Origin: Bacteroidota bacterium
GTDB taxonomy: Bacteria; Bacteroidota; Bacteroidia; Chitinophagales; Chitinophagaceae
Assembly: GCA_026391455.1 (NCBI GenBank)
Contig: JAPLEH010000008.1
Location: forward strand, 57,227-121,226
DNA: 64,000 nt
Direction: 5' to 3'
In this document: positions 41,009-50,716 of the stretch, one piece after another
Layout of the letters: each line of letters opens with the position of its first letter
Numbering within the stretch: position 1 is the stretch's first letter
The notes under the pieces: model-generated
What the model was told of the DNA's origin: nothing
Seen by the model: the letters and a program-made list of their open reading frames with translations, nothing else
Database searches by the model: none
Translations under genes and position numbers: made by a program

Positions 41009-44000
41009 CTATTTATCCCTCCAATTGGGGAGGTACTTGTCCAGAATAGCCTGAAACTCTTTGTAGTTCAGCAATCCGGCCAGGTCGGGGTCCGATAGCA
41101 GGTTTTCGGTATTCTTATACCCCCGCTCATAGGCCTGTCGCAGGTATAAAATAGCCTGCTCCGGCTTATTGGAAAGGGCATAGCTGCACCCTAATTCATA
41201 ATACGTTTTCGGTTTGGCAGGATCGAGCCGCACTGCATTTAGCAGATATACAATGGCCGAATCGTACTGCTTTGTGGAATGATAGACCAAACCCAGGTTC
41301 AAGTTGGCCAGGGAAGATCGTTCATCTATGCTGACCGCCCTCCGCAGATAAAGAAGAGCAGAGTCGTATTGCTCCATTTTCAAATAGGCCGTACCCAGAT
41401 CGGTATAAGCTGGCAGGTAATGCTCATCCACCTCAATGGCCTTCTTAAAATAAACCACTGCCGAATCATACGCTTTCATATCCTCATAAAAATTACCCAC
41501 GGCATACCAGGCCTGGGCATTGTTTTCCACCCGGCGAAACAGTTGCTTCTTGTAATAATGGGCTGCCGAATCCGGCTGCTTCAATTGCCTGAATACCGAA
41601 GCCAGGTTATTCCATATCACCGGATTTTCCGGATCCTGCCGCATAGCCCGTTGGATATAAATCTTGGCTGAGTCATATTGTTTCATCCCCTGCAACACCA
41701 ACCCCATATTATTAAGCACCTGTGCATTTCTCGGATCGATCAGCAAAGCTTTGCGGAGGTATGTGCGGGCTGAGTCATATCTTTTCTGCCCCATAAACGC
41801 CATACCCATCTCACTCATAAAGAGCGGGCTGTTGGGATCGGTCAGGCTGGTTCCTTTCATGAAATTCGTAACCGAATCCAATTGGTTCAACTCCCGGAAA
41901 ATCTTCAGCAAATTATTAGAAGCAGGTTTATAGTCCGGCTTTGCCTGCAGTGCCCTGCGGAAATACTGTTTGGCCGAGTCATACATTTTATCCTGCCCGA
42001 ATATCACCCCGAGGTTGTTGATGATCGAAGGATTGCCGGGTTCAAGGTTGATCGCCTGCTGAAAATAATAATACGTAGAATCGGGGTTCCTGAGTTGCTT
42101 GAATACCAATCCCAGGTTGATCAGCGCATTGGCGGAATAAGGATTCGCCACGAGCGCCTTCCGGTAATAGTAGGAAGCGGAGTCATATTGCTTCAGGGAA
42201 AAACTCGCCTGCCCCAGACTATTGTACGCTTCTTCATAGTTCGGATCCAATGAAGCGGCCAGTTGATAATACACTTTGGCGGAATCAAACTCTTTTAATT
42301 CTTTATATAGATTACCGAGATATACATTTACGATCGACTTATCCTGGTAATTGGCAAATGCCTTTGTATAATAGATTTTGGCCGAGTCGTAGGCCTTTGT
42401 TTCGAAAAATGATTTGCTGAGTCCATTGTACGCACTGATGAATTTGGGATTGGCGGCGATGCTTTTTTTGAAATAATCAATGGCCACGCCATAATTCTTA
42501 CGGCCATAATTGAGCCAGCCAATATTATTGCTCGCATAGGGATTGCCCGGTTCTATTTTCAGCGCCTTCTCATAAAAGGTAATGGCCGAATCCCCTTTTG
42601 ATAGGGAGTAATAATAATGACCCAGGTCCACATAGGCATCGGCATTTTCCGGACTCACGTCGATGGAACGGCGGTAATATTTGATGGCAGAGTCAGGTTT
42701 GTTCAGCGTTTTATACACAAAAGCCAGGGTTACATACGGGTAGCGCCATTTGGGTGCCGCTACAATGGCTTTGTCTGCATAATAGATGGCACTGTCGTAT
42801 CGGTTGTTGTCGAGGTGGAGCGAAGAGAGCGTGTTCAGAATATAAGCTGCATTCTTATCGGCCGCATATGCCGTATAGGCATATTGAAATGCCTGTTTGA
42901 TATCCACCATCCGGCGGTTACGCCCAAAATAACCCCGGGCTTTAAAAAAGTACATCCGGCCCATGAGTGATTTTGCAAAGTCGGGGTCATCTGCCGAAAT
43001 GATACGAATCGCTTTTTCCAGCATCACCCCTATTTCATAAAACTCCTGCTGGGCCACTTTCTCCATCCGGTTGAGACTGGTATTAATCTCATCCGTTTTA
43101 TCATCATCATCCAGTTGAGCCCTTATTTTTTGTACCGAACTGGCATCTTTACAATCGAGATAAAGATTGATCTTGCTTTGAGCAAAATTGATGAACTCCA
43201 CCGCCAGCGTGGTTTGTGCATCGATGGTGTAGGAATTATCGGGAAATTTCTGGGCCATCTGTTCATAGTAAAATTCGGCAGACTCCTTGCCAGTGAGCTT
43301 GCTTTGCTTGATGGCTGCATTGAATAAATTATAAGTCTCGATAAGGATGGTATCCGCCGGACCGAGCGTACCTCTGCCACGGGGTGCTACCGACGTACCC
43401 GTCCCTTTACTCTGCAGCTTTTTAATGTTGATCCATTTTTCGAGATAGGCTTTGTCTACAATGCTCACTACTTTATCACTGTTATCATTGCAACAGAAGA
43501 AAGGATCCTGTTTGCGCTTGAAGCGTTGTTGGGCAATACTGGGCACATTGTTGTCCACGTATTTCTGAATCTCGGCCAATGTGATCTTGTCGTCCATGGT
43601 ACCAATGGAATCCGCCATACCCGTGAGCCCGTCCACCAGGTAGTAGGTGAATAATCCATGTCCGGTACCGATGGAGGCATCTTCCAGCGATTCCTGGCCG
43701 GCGCCCGTGGCCAGCATGATGATCTCCCCTGCCCTTTTTTCTGAGATGGCGGAGTTAAGAAAGTTTTGCCCTTCGGTACCACCCGGTAATTCATTACTGC
43801 GGCAGGCGTCCATGATAAAATATACGTCCACCCCTTTGGCGGTCTCAGCAGCAATTTTCTTTTTTAGGTTGTACAATTGAATGGCCCCTCCTACGAGGTA
43901 GTTATTCTTATCGCCGGCGGGATTACAGTCGTAGGCCAGGTAAAAGAACTGGTCTTCATCAATGGCGTCACCGTGGCCGGCGAGGTAGATGAAGAGGCGA

Positions 44001-44335
44001 TCGCCTTTTTGCAACTTTTTTATTTTGAGCCATTGGAAGCCCTTGGAATAAAAATTGGCGGACGTGGCCTGGTCATTCAGCAGCATGTAGATATTATCTT
44101 CGGGTAATTTGCCGCCAGCGGGTGATTTGAGAAAATCCCGGAACATTTCAGCATCCTTATCGGCATAGGTAAGCGGGCGCACGTATTTGTAGGTGGAAAT
44201 GCCCATTACCATAGCAAAGGTTTGCGGCCCGGTAATGGTGGTATCCCTTGGTTTAGGAGGTGCCTGGCCCAATGCGCCCGTGCCCTGCAGTATAAATAAT
44301 AGCAGGGCCAGGAAAAAGGATGTGTTTTTTGGCAT
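41009..44335 (-). CDS. Caspase-family peptidase with a long TPR array
   Basis: 1108 residues. Signal-like N-terminus (FFLALLLFILQGTGALG), then a caspase/C14 domain (~38-290) with catalytic His121 (YLAGHGD) and Cys178 (FIMDACRS), plus MVMGISTYKYVRPLTYADKD. From ~residue 430 to the end there are roughly 17 TPR units of ~34 residues, many with the repeated phrase YDSAxxYxxKAL and PxNAxxxNNLG. So the protein is a secreted or periplasmic cysteine peptidase (orthocaspase-like) on a large protein-binding scaffold. It is divergent, with a 190-base gap, from the CHASE2 and FecR-like genes; joint function is likely but unproven. Confidence 0.92.
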   Translation of the reverse strand: MPKNTSFFLALLLFILQGTGALGQAPPKPRDTTITGPQTFAMVMGISTYKYVRPLTYADKDAEMFRDFLKSPAGGKLPEDNIYMLLNDQATSANFYSKGFQWLKIKKLQKGDRLFIYLAGHGDAIDEDQFFYLAYDCNPAGDKNNYLVGGAIQLYNLKKKIAAETAKGVDVYFIMDACRSNELPGGTEGQNFLNSAISEKRAGEIIMLATGAGQESLEDASIGTGHGLFTYYLVDGLTGMADSIGTMDDKITLAEIQKYVDNNVPSIAQQRFKRKQDPFFCCNDNSDKVVSIVDKAYLEKWINIKKLQSKGTGTSVAPRGRGTLGPADTILIETYNLFNAAIKQSKLTGKESAEFYYEQMAQKFPDNSYTIDAQTTLAVEFINFAQSKINLYLDCKDASSVQKIRAQLDDDDKTDEINTSLNRMEKVAQQEFYEIGVMLEKAIRIISADDPDFAKSLMGRMYFFKARGYFGRNRRMVDIKQAFQYAYTAYAADKNAAYILNTLSSLHLDNNRYDSAIYYADKAIVAAPKWRYPYVTLAFVYKTLNKPDSAIKYYRRSIDVSPENADAYVDLGHYYYSLSKGDSAITFYEKALKIEPGNPYASNNIGWLNYGRKNYGVAIDYFKKSIAANPKFISAYNGLSKSFFETKAYDSAKIYYTKAFANYQDKSIVNVYLGNLYKELKEFDSAKVYYQLAASLDPNYEEAYNSLGQASFSLKQYDSASYYYRKALVANPYSANALINLGLVFKQLRNPDSTYYYFQQAINLEPGNPSIINNLGVIFGQDKMYDSAKQYFRRALQAKPDYKPASNNLLKIFRELNQLDSVTNFMKGTSLTDPNSPLFMSEMGMAFMGQKRYDSARTYLRKALLIDPRNAQVLNNMGLVLQGMKQYDSAKIYIQRAMRQDPENPVIWNNLASVFRQLKQPDSAAHYYKKQLFRRVENNAQAWYAVGNFYEDMKAYDSAVVYFKKAIEVDEHYLPAYTDLGTAYLKMEQYDSALLYLRRAVSIDERSSLANLNLGLVYHSTKQYDSAIVYLLNAVRLDPAKPKTYYELGCSYALSNKPEQAILYLRQAYERGYKNTENLLSDPDLAGLLNYKEFQAILDKYLPNWRDK

Positions 44336-44526
44336 AAATTAGACTCCCTAAATTACGGATTAACAAGGGAATGGCAACATACCACCTTTAGGGTATTTTT
44401 GCCTATCAGGCGCCCTTTTTCAGCCGTTTGTTCTAATTTGGTAGCGTTAAAATCATTAACAGTTGCAACCACGGACCAATTTAAGAACTCATTAATTGTA
44501 AACCATACCACCAACCACCTGTCTGC

Positions 44527-45789
44527 ATGAAGAAACAACTGCATAAACGAATCGGATCCGGGGCAAAAAGAATCGGTCATAAAGTAACCAAATACCTGCT
44601 CGAAAGGGATACATTATTTGCCACGTTATGGGTGTTTATTTTTATTATTTTATTGGGTTCTATACCTCTTAATTTGGGTTCGATGAACCCGATTAAACTG
44701 GGCATGAAAGATTTCGATTTCAATGATCTTTATTATTCTAAAGTAAGCGGCCGGATAGACAGTATCGACAAGCGAATTGTGATTGTAAATATTGGTATGG
44801 CCAACCGGGAAGAAATTGCCATGATTATTGATAAAGTGGCTTCTTATAAGCCCAAAGTAATGGGACTGGATGTGTTGTTCAACGAACCCCGGGAAGAAAA
44901 AGAAGATTCGGTTTTGAGAGATTGTTTTCGCCGAAATAAAAATCTGGTACTGGCTGTAAAATACCAGACCAATAAACAGGATAAATTGATAGGAGGAAAT
45001 AATGTTTTTGCGGACAGCAGTACCAAAGTTGGCTTTGTAAATTTTCCTTACGATACCGATTATGAATCTATCCGGTATTATTTTCCATTCAAAGCAGATG
45101 ATCATGATAAGCATGTGGTGATACCCTCTTTCACTTCTGCCCTCGTGAAAGAATATGACCAGGCCGCCTATGAAAAAATCCTTAAAAAGAGCAACCAGAA
45201 AACGATCATCAATTATACACGTGAGTTGTCGCATAAGAAAAGTGATTATCAGGTCATAGAACTGGATAAATTGATGAACGACGAAGTGTATCCGGGTGCG
45301 ATTGAAGGGAAGATCGCCCTGCTGGCCTATGTCAATACCAATCCTAATGATGTGGAGGATAAGAAATTCACGCCGATGAATGAACGGTACTATGGTAAAA
45401 CGGTACCAGACATGAATGGAATTGTGGTGCATGCCAATATAATTTCAATGGTATTGGACAGAAACTATATAAAAAAGATACCTTCGTGGGGCAATATCCT
45501 GCTGGCTATTGTGATCTGCTGGCTGCATATGTCCTTCTTTATCCATTATTACCTGGAAAGCCATATCTGGTTTCACCTGGCGGCCAAAATTGCTCAGGTA
45601 GCATCGGCGATATTCTTTGTATGGCTGGGGATGGAAATTTACAGACGTTACGGCCTGAAAGTGGACATGAAAATGAGCCTGGTGACGATCATTTTAGCTG
45701 TAGACGTGATCTATTTTTATGAGGCCTGGGCTGTGTGGATGCATAAAAAGTTTCATTATCATACCGTATTTAAACCGCATCACCATTGA
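44527..45789 (+). CDS. CHASE2-domain membrane protein without output domain
   Basis: 420 residues. A first transmembrane helix (~37-60; LFATLWVFIFIILLGSIPL) leads into a CHASE2 extracytoplasmic sensor domain (~80-310; KRIVIVNIG, YKPKVMGLDVLFNEPREEKE, KIALLAYVNT, MNGIVVHANIISMVLDRNYI), and three helices close the protein (~317-340, ~345-370, ~380-400). Normally CHASE2 is joined to a kinase or cyclase; here only a short His-rich tail (FHYHTVFKPHHH) follows. It may therefore pass its signal through another protein, such as the divergent caspase-TPR protein. Confidence 0.87.
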   Translation: MKKQLHKRIGSGAKRIGHKVTKYLLERDTLFATLWVFIFIILLGSIPLNLGSMNPIKLGMKDFDFNDLYYSKVSGRIDSIDKRIVIVNIGMANREEIAMIIDKVASYKPKVMGLDVLFNEPREEKEDSVLRDCFRRNKNLVLAVKYQTNKQDKLIGGNNVFADSSTKVGFVNFPYDTDYESIRYYFPFKADDHDKHVVIPSFTSALVKEYDQAAYEKILKKSNQKTIINYTRELSHKKSDYQVIELDKLMNDEVYPGAIEGKIALLAYVNTNPNDVEDKKFTPMNERYYGKTVPDMNGIVVHANIISMVLDRNYIKKIPSWGNILLAIVICWLHMSFFIHYYLESHIWFHLAAKIAQVASAIFFVWLGMEIYRRYGLKVDMKMSLVTIILAVDVIYFYEAWAVWMHKKFHYHTVFKPHHH

Positions 45790-45821
45790 TGTAAGACCAT
45801 AAAACCTAAAACACAAGTACG

Positions 45822-46718
45822 ATGAAAAAGTTTCATGTTTTACTAATCCTTCTGCTGGCTTCCGTTATTTCCCATAGCCAGAATAATTTTCTGCTGTACA
45901 GCTTCAAAGGCAATGTAAGCGTGGTGGAAAATAATGCAGAAACGAAGGCCAAAGTGGGCAAACCGTTGGCAAGTTCGGCCACGGTAAAAGTGGGCCCTTC
46001 TTCGGCCGTAACGCTTATCTGCAATGAATCGGCCATGTTCACCATCAGTAAACCAGGCTCCTACAAATTGAGCATGTTTGGTGACTCCTGCAAAGTGAGC
46101 AGCAGTTCTATGACGGCCAACTATGTAAAATACGTTTGGGCCCAAATGACCAAGCCTTCCGGATCGGGTGGCAGCAACCGCAAAGCCTATATGAATACAG
46201 TAGGTGCGGTAAGCCGCGGCGTGAATAATATCTGGGTGGATCCCCGCCTCGACACAGTCAACTATTCCGGTGGAGAATTTCCGCTGTCATGGAAATCGTA
46301 TGCCGATGCCAAGGAGTTTGATTTTATGCTTTTCAAATCCGATAATATTGTGGAGCCTTTTTATACCAATACGGTATCTAAATTAAAGATCTCTATCCCG
46401 GTGTTTACAGCCAGAATGAAACCCGGCGAATCCTATTTCTGGATTGCTGCGGTAAAAGGTGAAGAAAATGAAGAACGAAAAGTATTGAACTATGTATCCA
46501 AAGAAACCTTCAATGCCATTCTGGAAGGAATAAAAAAACAGGGCGCTGCGTTTGAAGCACCGGCTGAGCAAGCCTATCGGATCGCCTTTATGCTGGAGGA
46601 TGCCCATTATCTGGCTGAGGCATACGAGTATTACAATAAAGCGGCCACGCTGGATCCTACGAATGCCTTATATAGAAATACATTGATGTCGTTTAAGAAG
46701 GATTATGAGATAAAGTGA
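45822..46718 (+). CDS. Secreted FecR-like/TPR protein
   Basis: 298 residues. Signal peptide (FHVLLILLLASVISHSQ). Residues ~20-100 resemble the FecR domain: LLYSFKGNVSVVENNAET, GKPLASSATVKVGPSSAVTL, FTISKPGSYKL. The middle part is a beta domain and the C-terminal ~45 residues (AYRIAFMLEDAHYLAEAYEY onward) a TPR-like pair. It starts 33 bases after the CHASE2 gene, so the two form an operon. FecR domains bind peptidoglycan-linked or sigma-regulatory partners in other systems; here the role is unknown. Confidence 0.65.
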   Translation: MKKFHVLLILLLASVISHSQNNFLLYSFKGNVSVVENNAETKAKVGKPLASSATVKVGPSSAVTLICNESAMFTISKPGSYKLSMFGDSCKVSSSSMTANYVKYVWAQMTKPSGSGGSNRKAYMNTVGAVSRGVNNIWVDPRLDTVNYSGGEFPLSWKSYADAKEFDFMLFKSDNIVEPFYTNTVSKLKISIPVFTARMKPGESYFWIAAVKGEENEERKVLNYVSKETFNAILEGIKKQGAAFEAPAEQAYRIAFMLEDAHYLAEAYEYYNKAATLDPTNALYRNTLMSFKKDYEIK

Positions 46719-46724
46719 GAGGAA

Positions 46725-46800
46725 AGTCGGGAAGTTGGAAAGACCGAAAGTCCGGAAGACCGAAAGTCGGAAAGACGGGAAGTCGGAAAGTCAGAGAGAA
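46725..46800. repeat. Short degenerate direct repeats
   Basis: About eight units of GAAAGTCGGAAAGAC-like 10-mers after the FecR-like gene. At 46801-46820 a GGACTTGTACGCCGTGGCGA string resembles the ACGTGTGCGCCGTGGCGT insert in the tRNA-Cys copies. Confidence 0.65.
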
Positions 46801-46846
46801 GGACTTGTACGCCGTGGCGAAAAGAAATTAACTTAAAAAACAGTCG

Positions 46847-46880
46847 GAGCATTGCAGTGTTTGCTGCAGTGCTCTTTTTT
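46847..46880 (+). terminator. Intrinsic terminator of the CHASE2/FecR-like operon
   Basis: GAGCATTGCAG-TGTTTG-CTGCAGTGCTC hairpin followed by TTTTTTT. Confidence 0.88.
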
Positions 46881-46917
46881 TGTTAGCCCACTCTCCTTTT
46901 ATATTCGATTCCCTTTA

Positions 46918-47665
46918 TTTTGCCCTGGCAAAATCATCCGTAATAATCCTGCTGGTAGCGAATCAGCCAATCCTGTCCATCCGTGTGTCTGTATTGGAAG
47001 CTTCCCGCCCCATTCGTTGGCAGCCGCACACGGATTTCACTGTAGTGGTGTCTTCTATTCATTTTTTCCTATAATGTTTTAAGTGTACTATCCCCGGCAG
47101 ATGGATTAGTAAGGATCATTGCTTTGCAGCAATCAATTTTGCCCCGGCAAAATCATCCGTAATTATCCAGTTGGTAGCGAATCTGTCTTTCCAGTCAATC
47201 CGTGTGCGGGTATTGGCTTTTTGCCGCCACTTTCTTCGGCAGCCGCACACGGATTTGACAGTTGTGGTGTCTTCTATTCATCTAATCCTATCATGTTTTA
47301 AGTGTACAATCCCCGGCGGATGGATTAGTACGGATCATTGCTGCGGTGCAGCAATCAGAAATTTTGCCCCGGCAAAATCATCCGTAATTATCCAGTTGGT
47401 AGCGAATCTGTCTTTCCAGTCAATCCGTGTGCGCGTATTGGCTTTTTGCCGCCACTTTCTTCGGCAGCCGCACACGGATTTCACTGTAGTGGTGTCTTCT
47501 ATTCATATAATCCTTTCATGTTTTAAGTGTACTATCCCCGGCAGATGGATTATTAAGGATCATTGCAGCTTCGCAGCAATCAATTTTGCCCTGGCAAAAT
47601 CATCCGTAATTATCCAGTTGGTAGCGAATCTGTCTTTCCAGTCAATCCGTGTGCGCGTATTTTGT
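46918..47665. repeat. Tandem array of ~222-bp repeats (3.3 units)
   Basis: Units begin with TTTTGCC(C/T)GGCAAAATC at 46918, 47137, 47362 and 47584 (periods 219, 225, 222). Each has the hairpin arms ATCCGTGTG(CG) and (CG)CACACGGAT ~45 bases apart, an inner TTGCCG…CGGCA, GTGTCTTCTATTCAT, TTTTAAGTGTAC, and a GCAGCAATC hairpin. Unit 1 is the most divergent; unit 4 stops after the first hairpin arm. All periods are multiples of three and one frame stays open across units (47171-47707), but stops and hairpins make a protein unlikely. Confidence 0.88.
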
Positions 47666-47737
47666 ATTTCTTCAATCAGCAAACAGAGTACCGGAGCACC
47701 CGGCTGAAATCCTTAATTTTACCCTTCAATCACCGCA

Positions 47738-48211
47738 ATGAAGATATCGTTCTGGTCCATCGGCAAAGCACATGAAAATTATGTGAAAGAAGGTGTGGAA
47801 GATTTCACCAAACGCATCTCCAGATACTTTAAGGTGGAGTGGACGATCATTCCCGTACCCAAAAATGCGGGCATGCTCAGTGAAATGGACCTCAAAAAAA
47901 AAGAGGGCGAAGTCATCCTCCAATGGCTCAGTAAAGACGATTACCTGGTACTGCTCGATGAGCGGGGCAAACAGTTGAGTTCAGAGGGATTAGCCACTTT
48001 TATTCAAGCCAGGGCCAACGAAAGTGCCAAACACCTGGTATACCTCATTGGGGGTGCCTTTGGGGTGGATGATTCGGTGATGCAGCGTGCCAATTATAAA
48101 TGGAGCCTGTCACAACTCGTGTTTCCGCATCAACTGGTGCGGCTTATACTAGCCGAACAGGTATACCGGGCCTGTACCATTCTCAAAAATGAGAAGTATC
48201 ATCATAAGTAA
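47738..48211 (+). CDS. rlmH: 23S rRNA (pseudouridine-1915-N3)-methyltransferase
   Basis: SPOUT-class methyltransferase that methylates pseudouridine 1915 in 23S rRNA helix 69 on assembled ribosomes. 157 residues, family length. The trefoil-knot AdoMet site is visible as LVYLIGGAFGVDDSV and the C-terminal SQLVFPHQLVRLILAEQVYR … YHHK is characteristic. It begins ~70 bases after the 222-bp repeat array. Confidence 0.97.
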   Translation: MKISFWSIGKAHENYVKEGVEDFTKRISRYFKVEWTIIPVPKNAGMLSEMDLKKKEGEVILQWLSKDDYLVLLDERGKQLSSEGLATFIQARANESAKHLVYLIGGAFGVDDSVMQRANYKWSLSQLVFPHQLVRLILAEQVYRACTILKNEKYHHK

Positions 48212-48253
48212 AAAGATTTCGCCTGAATTGAAAACATCCTTTTATTTTTAAGT

Positions 48254-48931
48254 ATGGAAAGTTTATCGCTTACGCTTATCATTATTATCATTACGAGTCT
48301 GATTTCCATCAGTGCATTCAGCAATTCGCGGATGATGGAGGATCTCATTTTTTATCCGCCCGCAATCAGCCGGCGCAACCAGTGGTACCGTTTTTTTTCC
48401 TGCGGATTGATTCATGCCGACTGGGCCCATCTGATTTTCAACATGCTATCTCTGTATTTATTTGGCGAAAATGTGGAAAAAGCATTTGTTAAAATCTTTG
48501 GTCAAAAGGGCAAACTCTTTTATCTGTTGCTTTATGTACTTGCTTTATTTTTCAGCCTACTGCCCACTTTTTTTCGTCATAAAGATTCCTATCATTATAG
48601 AAGCCTGGGAGCTTCCGGAGCTGTATCGGCCGTAGTATTTACTGGCATATTATTCTTTCCTGTTGGTACTATTGGAATTTTCTTCTTACCTATAGAAATA
48701 GCTGGTTTTATTTTCGGCATCTTATATCTTGCGCTTACAGCCTGGATGGACAGACGTGGAGCAGATAATATCAATCACTCCGCCCACCTTTTTGGCGCAT
48801 TATTCGGAATCGGTTTTACCATTGTACTTTGCAATTCCTTCAGCAACTATCCGGTAGTAGTTAAGTTTATTGATGCTATAAAGAGTGCCGATCCTACAGA
48901 TTTTATTCGATTGGGTACATCAACATACTAA
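48254..48931 (+). CDS. Rhomboid-family intramembrane serine protease
   Basis: 225 residues with six hydrophobic helices. Catalytic Ser lies in LGASGAVSAV (GASG motif) and the His in NHSAHLFGALFG of a later helix; the HADWAHLIFNMLSLYLFG loop after the second segment is the rhomboid H-x-x-x-N signature. Cleaves membrane protein substrates within the bilayer. The gene overlaps the convergent tilS by 12 bases at their 3' ends. Confidence 0.93.
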   Translation: MESLSLTLIIIIITSLISISAFSNSRMMEDLIFYPPAISRRNQWYRFFSCGLIHADWAHLIFNMLSLYLFGENVEKAFVKIFGQKGKLFYLLLYVLALFFSLLPTFFRHKDSYHYRSLGASGAVSAVVFTGILFFPVGTIGIFFLPIEIAGFIFGILYLALTAWMDRRGADNINHSAHLFGALFGIGFTIVLCNSFSNYPVVVKFIDAIKSADPTDFIRLGTSTY

Positions 48932-50287
48932 CATAATAGAAACTGATTGCTCCGTATTATCCGTGATCTTACACCTATCATCAATACGCTGGCCCACCAC
49001 CCAGATGATGCGCCCTTTGCTTTCTATCACCCAGGTATTTTCTTTTTCTGTTTTAGATAGTTTCAGATCGATGAGAAAGCGTCCGATCTTCTTTTTCTTA
49101 CGCATTCCCAGGGGATAAAAATAATCCCCGGTCTTCCAGCGCCGGAGTAATAACGGGTATTCAATATGCCTGGCATCCAGCAGGGCTGTGTGCGGGTCTT
49201 TGGAGATGGAGGTAGTATCGGTGATCTCCTTCAATTGCAACGCCCCACCGGCGAAAATGACTTCGTTGGTATCCTTTTCTATAATGATCGCCTCCGATGC
49301 GGATGGCAATACGGGGCTGATGATAAACCATAACCGGTGTTTAATGATCCGCCATTCATTGCCGGGAGCCAGTATATACTTTCCGGATTCGCTGCCGGCC
49401 AGTTTGAGCACTTCCTCCACCTGCTTTTCGTGAAAGCCGTAAGGGGAAATGAGTTCATAAATCAGCGCCCTGTTATCGTATTTCAGCAGGGCCTTCACCG
49501 GCACATGCATTTCGTTTCCCTTCTGCACACATATTTTTTTCAGCAATCCTTGTACCAGCATGCGGTATAGTTTTTCCGTTTCGCTAAAGCGGTGGATATT
49601 ATCCTGCAGGTTTTGATGCACACCGGGATAAACTTTTGATATCGCCGGCAGGAGTTCATTACGGAAATAATTGCGGGTATAGTCTGACGCGGCGTTGGTT
49701 GAATCCTCCACCCATGAAAGCGCCTGCTCGTTGGCAAACTCCCGAATCTCTTCCCGGGTAAAGCCCAACAACGGTCGCTTTACATATCCATTGGCCGCAG
49801 GAATACCCGTAAGACCATGCAGTCCGGTACCCCGGAAAAAGTGCATGAGCAAGGTCTCATTATTATCACCGGCATGATGGGCCGTGAGGAGATGTAAGCC
49901 TCCCCCCTGCTGCTGATGCCGGAATGCAGTATGCAGATCAGTGGAGTGCACCAGTTCTCCAAACCATTGATAACGGAGTTCCCGCGCAGCTTCCTGTATG
50001 GATAACTTATTCGCAGTAGCATAGGCTTCGGTATCGAATTGTTTAACCCATACGGTGCGTTGGTATCGCTTTTCCAGCCCCCGCACAAAGGTTTCATCCC
50101 GCTGGCTTTCTTCTCCGCGCAACTGAAAATTGCAATGGGCCATTGCAAAATCCAGCCCCGCCAGGTGGCAGAGTTCGCAAAGCACCACCGAATCCACGCC
50201 CCCGCTCACCGCCACGACCAGGCGGTCCTGCTGGGCAAAAAGCCCCTGCTTTTTATTGTTTGCTATAAACCGTTGCAATAGATCCAT
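48920..50287 (-). CDS. tilS: tRNA(Ile)-lysidine synthase
   Basis: 455 residues. ATP-PPase loop VAVSGGVDSVVLCEL, then LLTAHHAGDNNETLLMHFFR and ALSWVEDSTNAASDYTRN, all typical of TilS, and a C-terminal substrate-binding domain (RRWKTGDYFYPLGMRKKKKI). It adds lysine to C34 of tRNA-Ile(CAU), changing decoding from AUG to AUA; essential in most bacteria. Confidence 0.97.
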   Translation of the reverse strand: MDLLQRFIANNKKQGLFAQQDRLVVAVSGGVDSVVLCELCHLAGLDFAMAHCNFQLRGEESQRDETFVRGLEKRYQRTVWVKQFDTEAYATANKLSIQEAARELRYQWFGELVHSTDLHTAFRHQQQGGGLHLLTAHHAGDNNETLLMHFFRGTGLHGLTGIPAANGYVKRPLLGFTREEIREFANEQALSWVEDSTNAASDYTRNYFRNELLPAISKVYPGVHQNLQDNIHRFSETEKLYRMLVQGLLKKICVQKGNEMHVPVKALLKYDNRALIYELISPYGFHEKQVEEVLKLAGSESGKYILAPGNEWRIIKHRLWFIISPVLPSASEAIIIEKDTNEVIFAGGALQLKEITDTTSISKDPHTALLDARHIEYPLLLRRWKTGDYFYPLGMRKKKKIGRFLIDLKLSKTEKENTWVIESKGRIIWVVGQRIDDRCKITDNTEQSVSIMLVC

Positions 50288-50716
50288 ACTAAAAAATCAA
50301 TTGCAAAGAAACAAAATGTATGGGAGGGTTGGAGGGAAATGTTTTTTTTTGGGGGGGGGGGTAATAAAATTGTGCATAAATGTGTCCACTGGAAGATCCT
50401 AGTCAAAAAAATGCAGCAAAAAAAGCGATTACGAAGTGCCAAGAAACTTGCTTACTACAAAATCCGGTTAGGTAACATTGCTGATTCAGCACATCATTTA
50501 CTGACACTGCAAACAAATTACATTTAAAAAATTGAATCGAAAATTATTATTATCCAAAAAAAGCTATACCCTGTTAGTAAGCTATACCTTGTTACAAAAC
50601 AATCGGCATTATTGCTTCAAAAAAACAAAGGAATTTCAGCAGTAACTTTAAGAGAGAACCTAAAGCTCAGCCAACCTAACGTACAATTCGATATGCCTAT
50701 CTCAACAAAGCATCTT
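50288..50716. other. Gene-free interval with a homopolymer tract
   Basis: 429 bases, AT-rich. A T9-G11 tract at 50342-50361 is the most notable point. A short GCTATACC(C/T)TGTTA direct repeat is at 50562-50596. I see no supportable gene. Confidence 0.6.

Noticed and set aside
44650..45432. 260-residue minus-strand frame opposite the CHASE2 gene
   Set aside because: Antisense shadow; composition rich in His/Ile/Phe without domains.
46918..47665. Integron attC-like cassette array
   Set aside because: Repeats have hairpins but not the attC core sites (RYYYAAC/GTTRRRY) and hold no ORF cassette between them; no integrase in view.
47171..47707. 178-residue frame across the 222-bp repeats
   Set aside because: Frame is open only because periods are multiples of three; no signal or known domain, and the other copies have stops. 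Treated as non-coding repeat.
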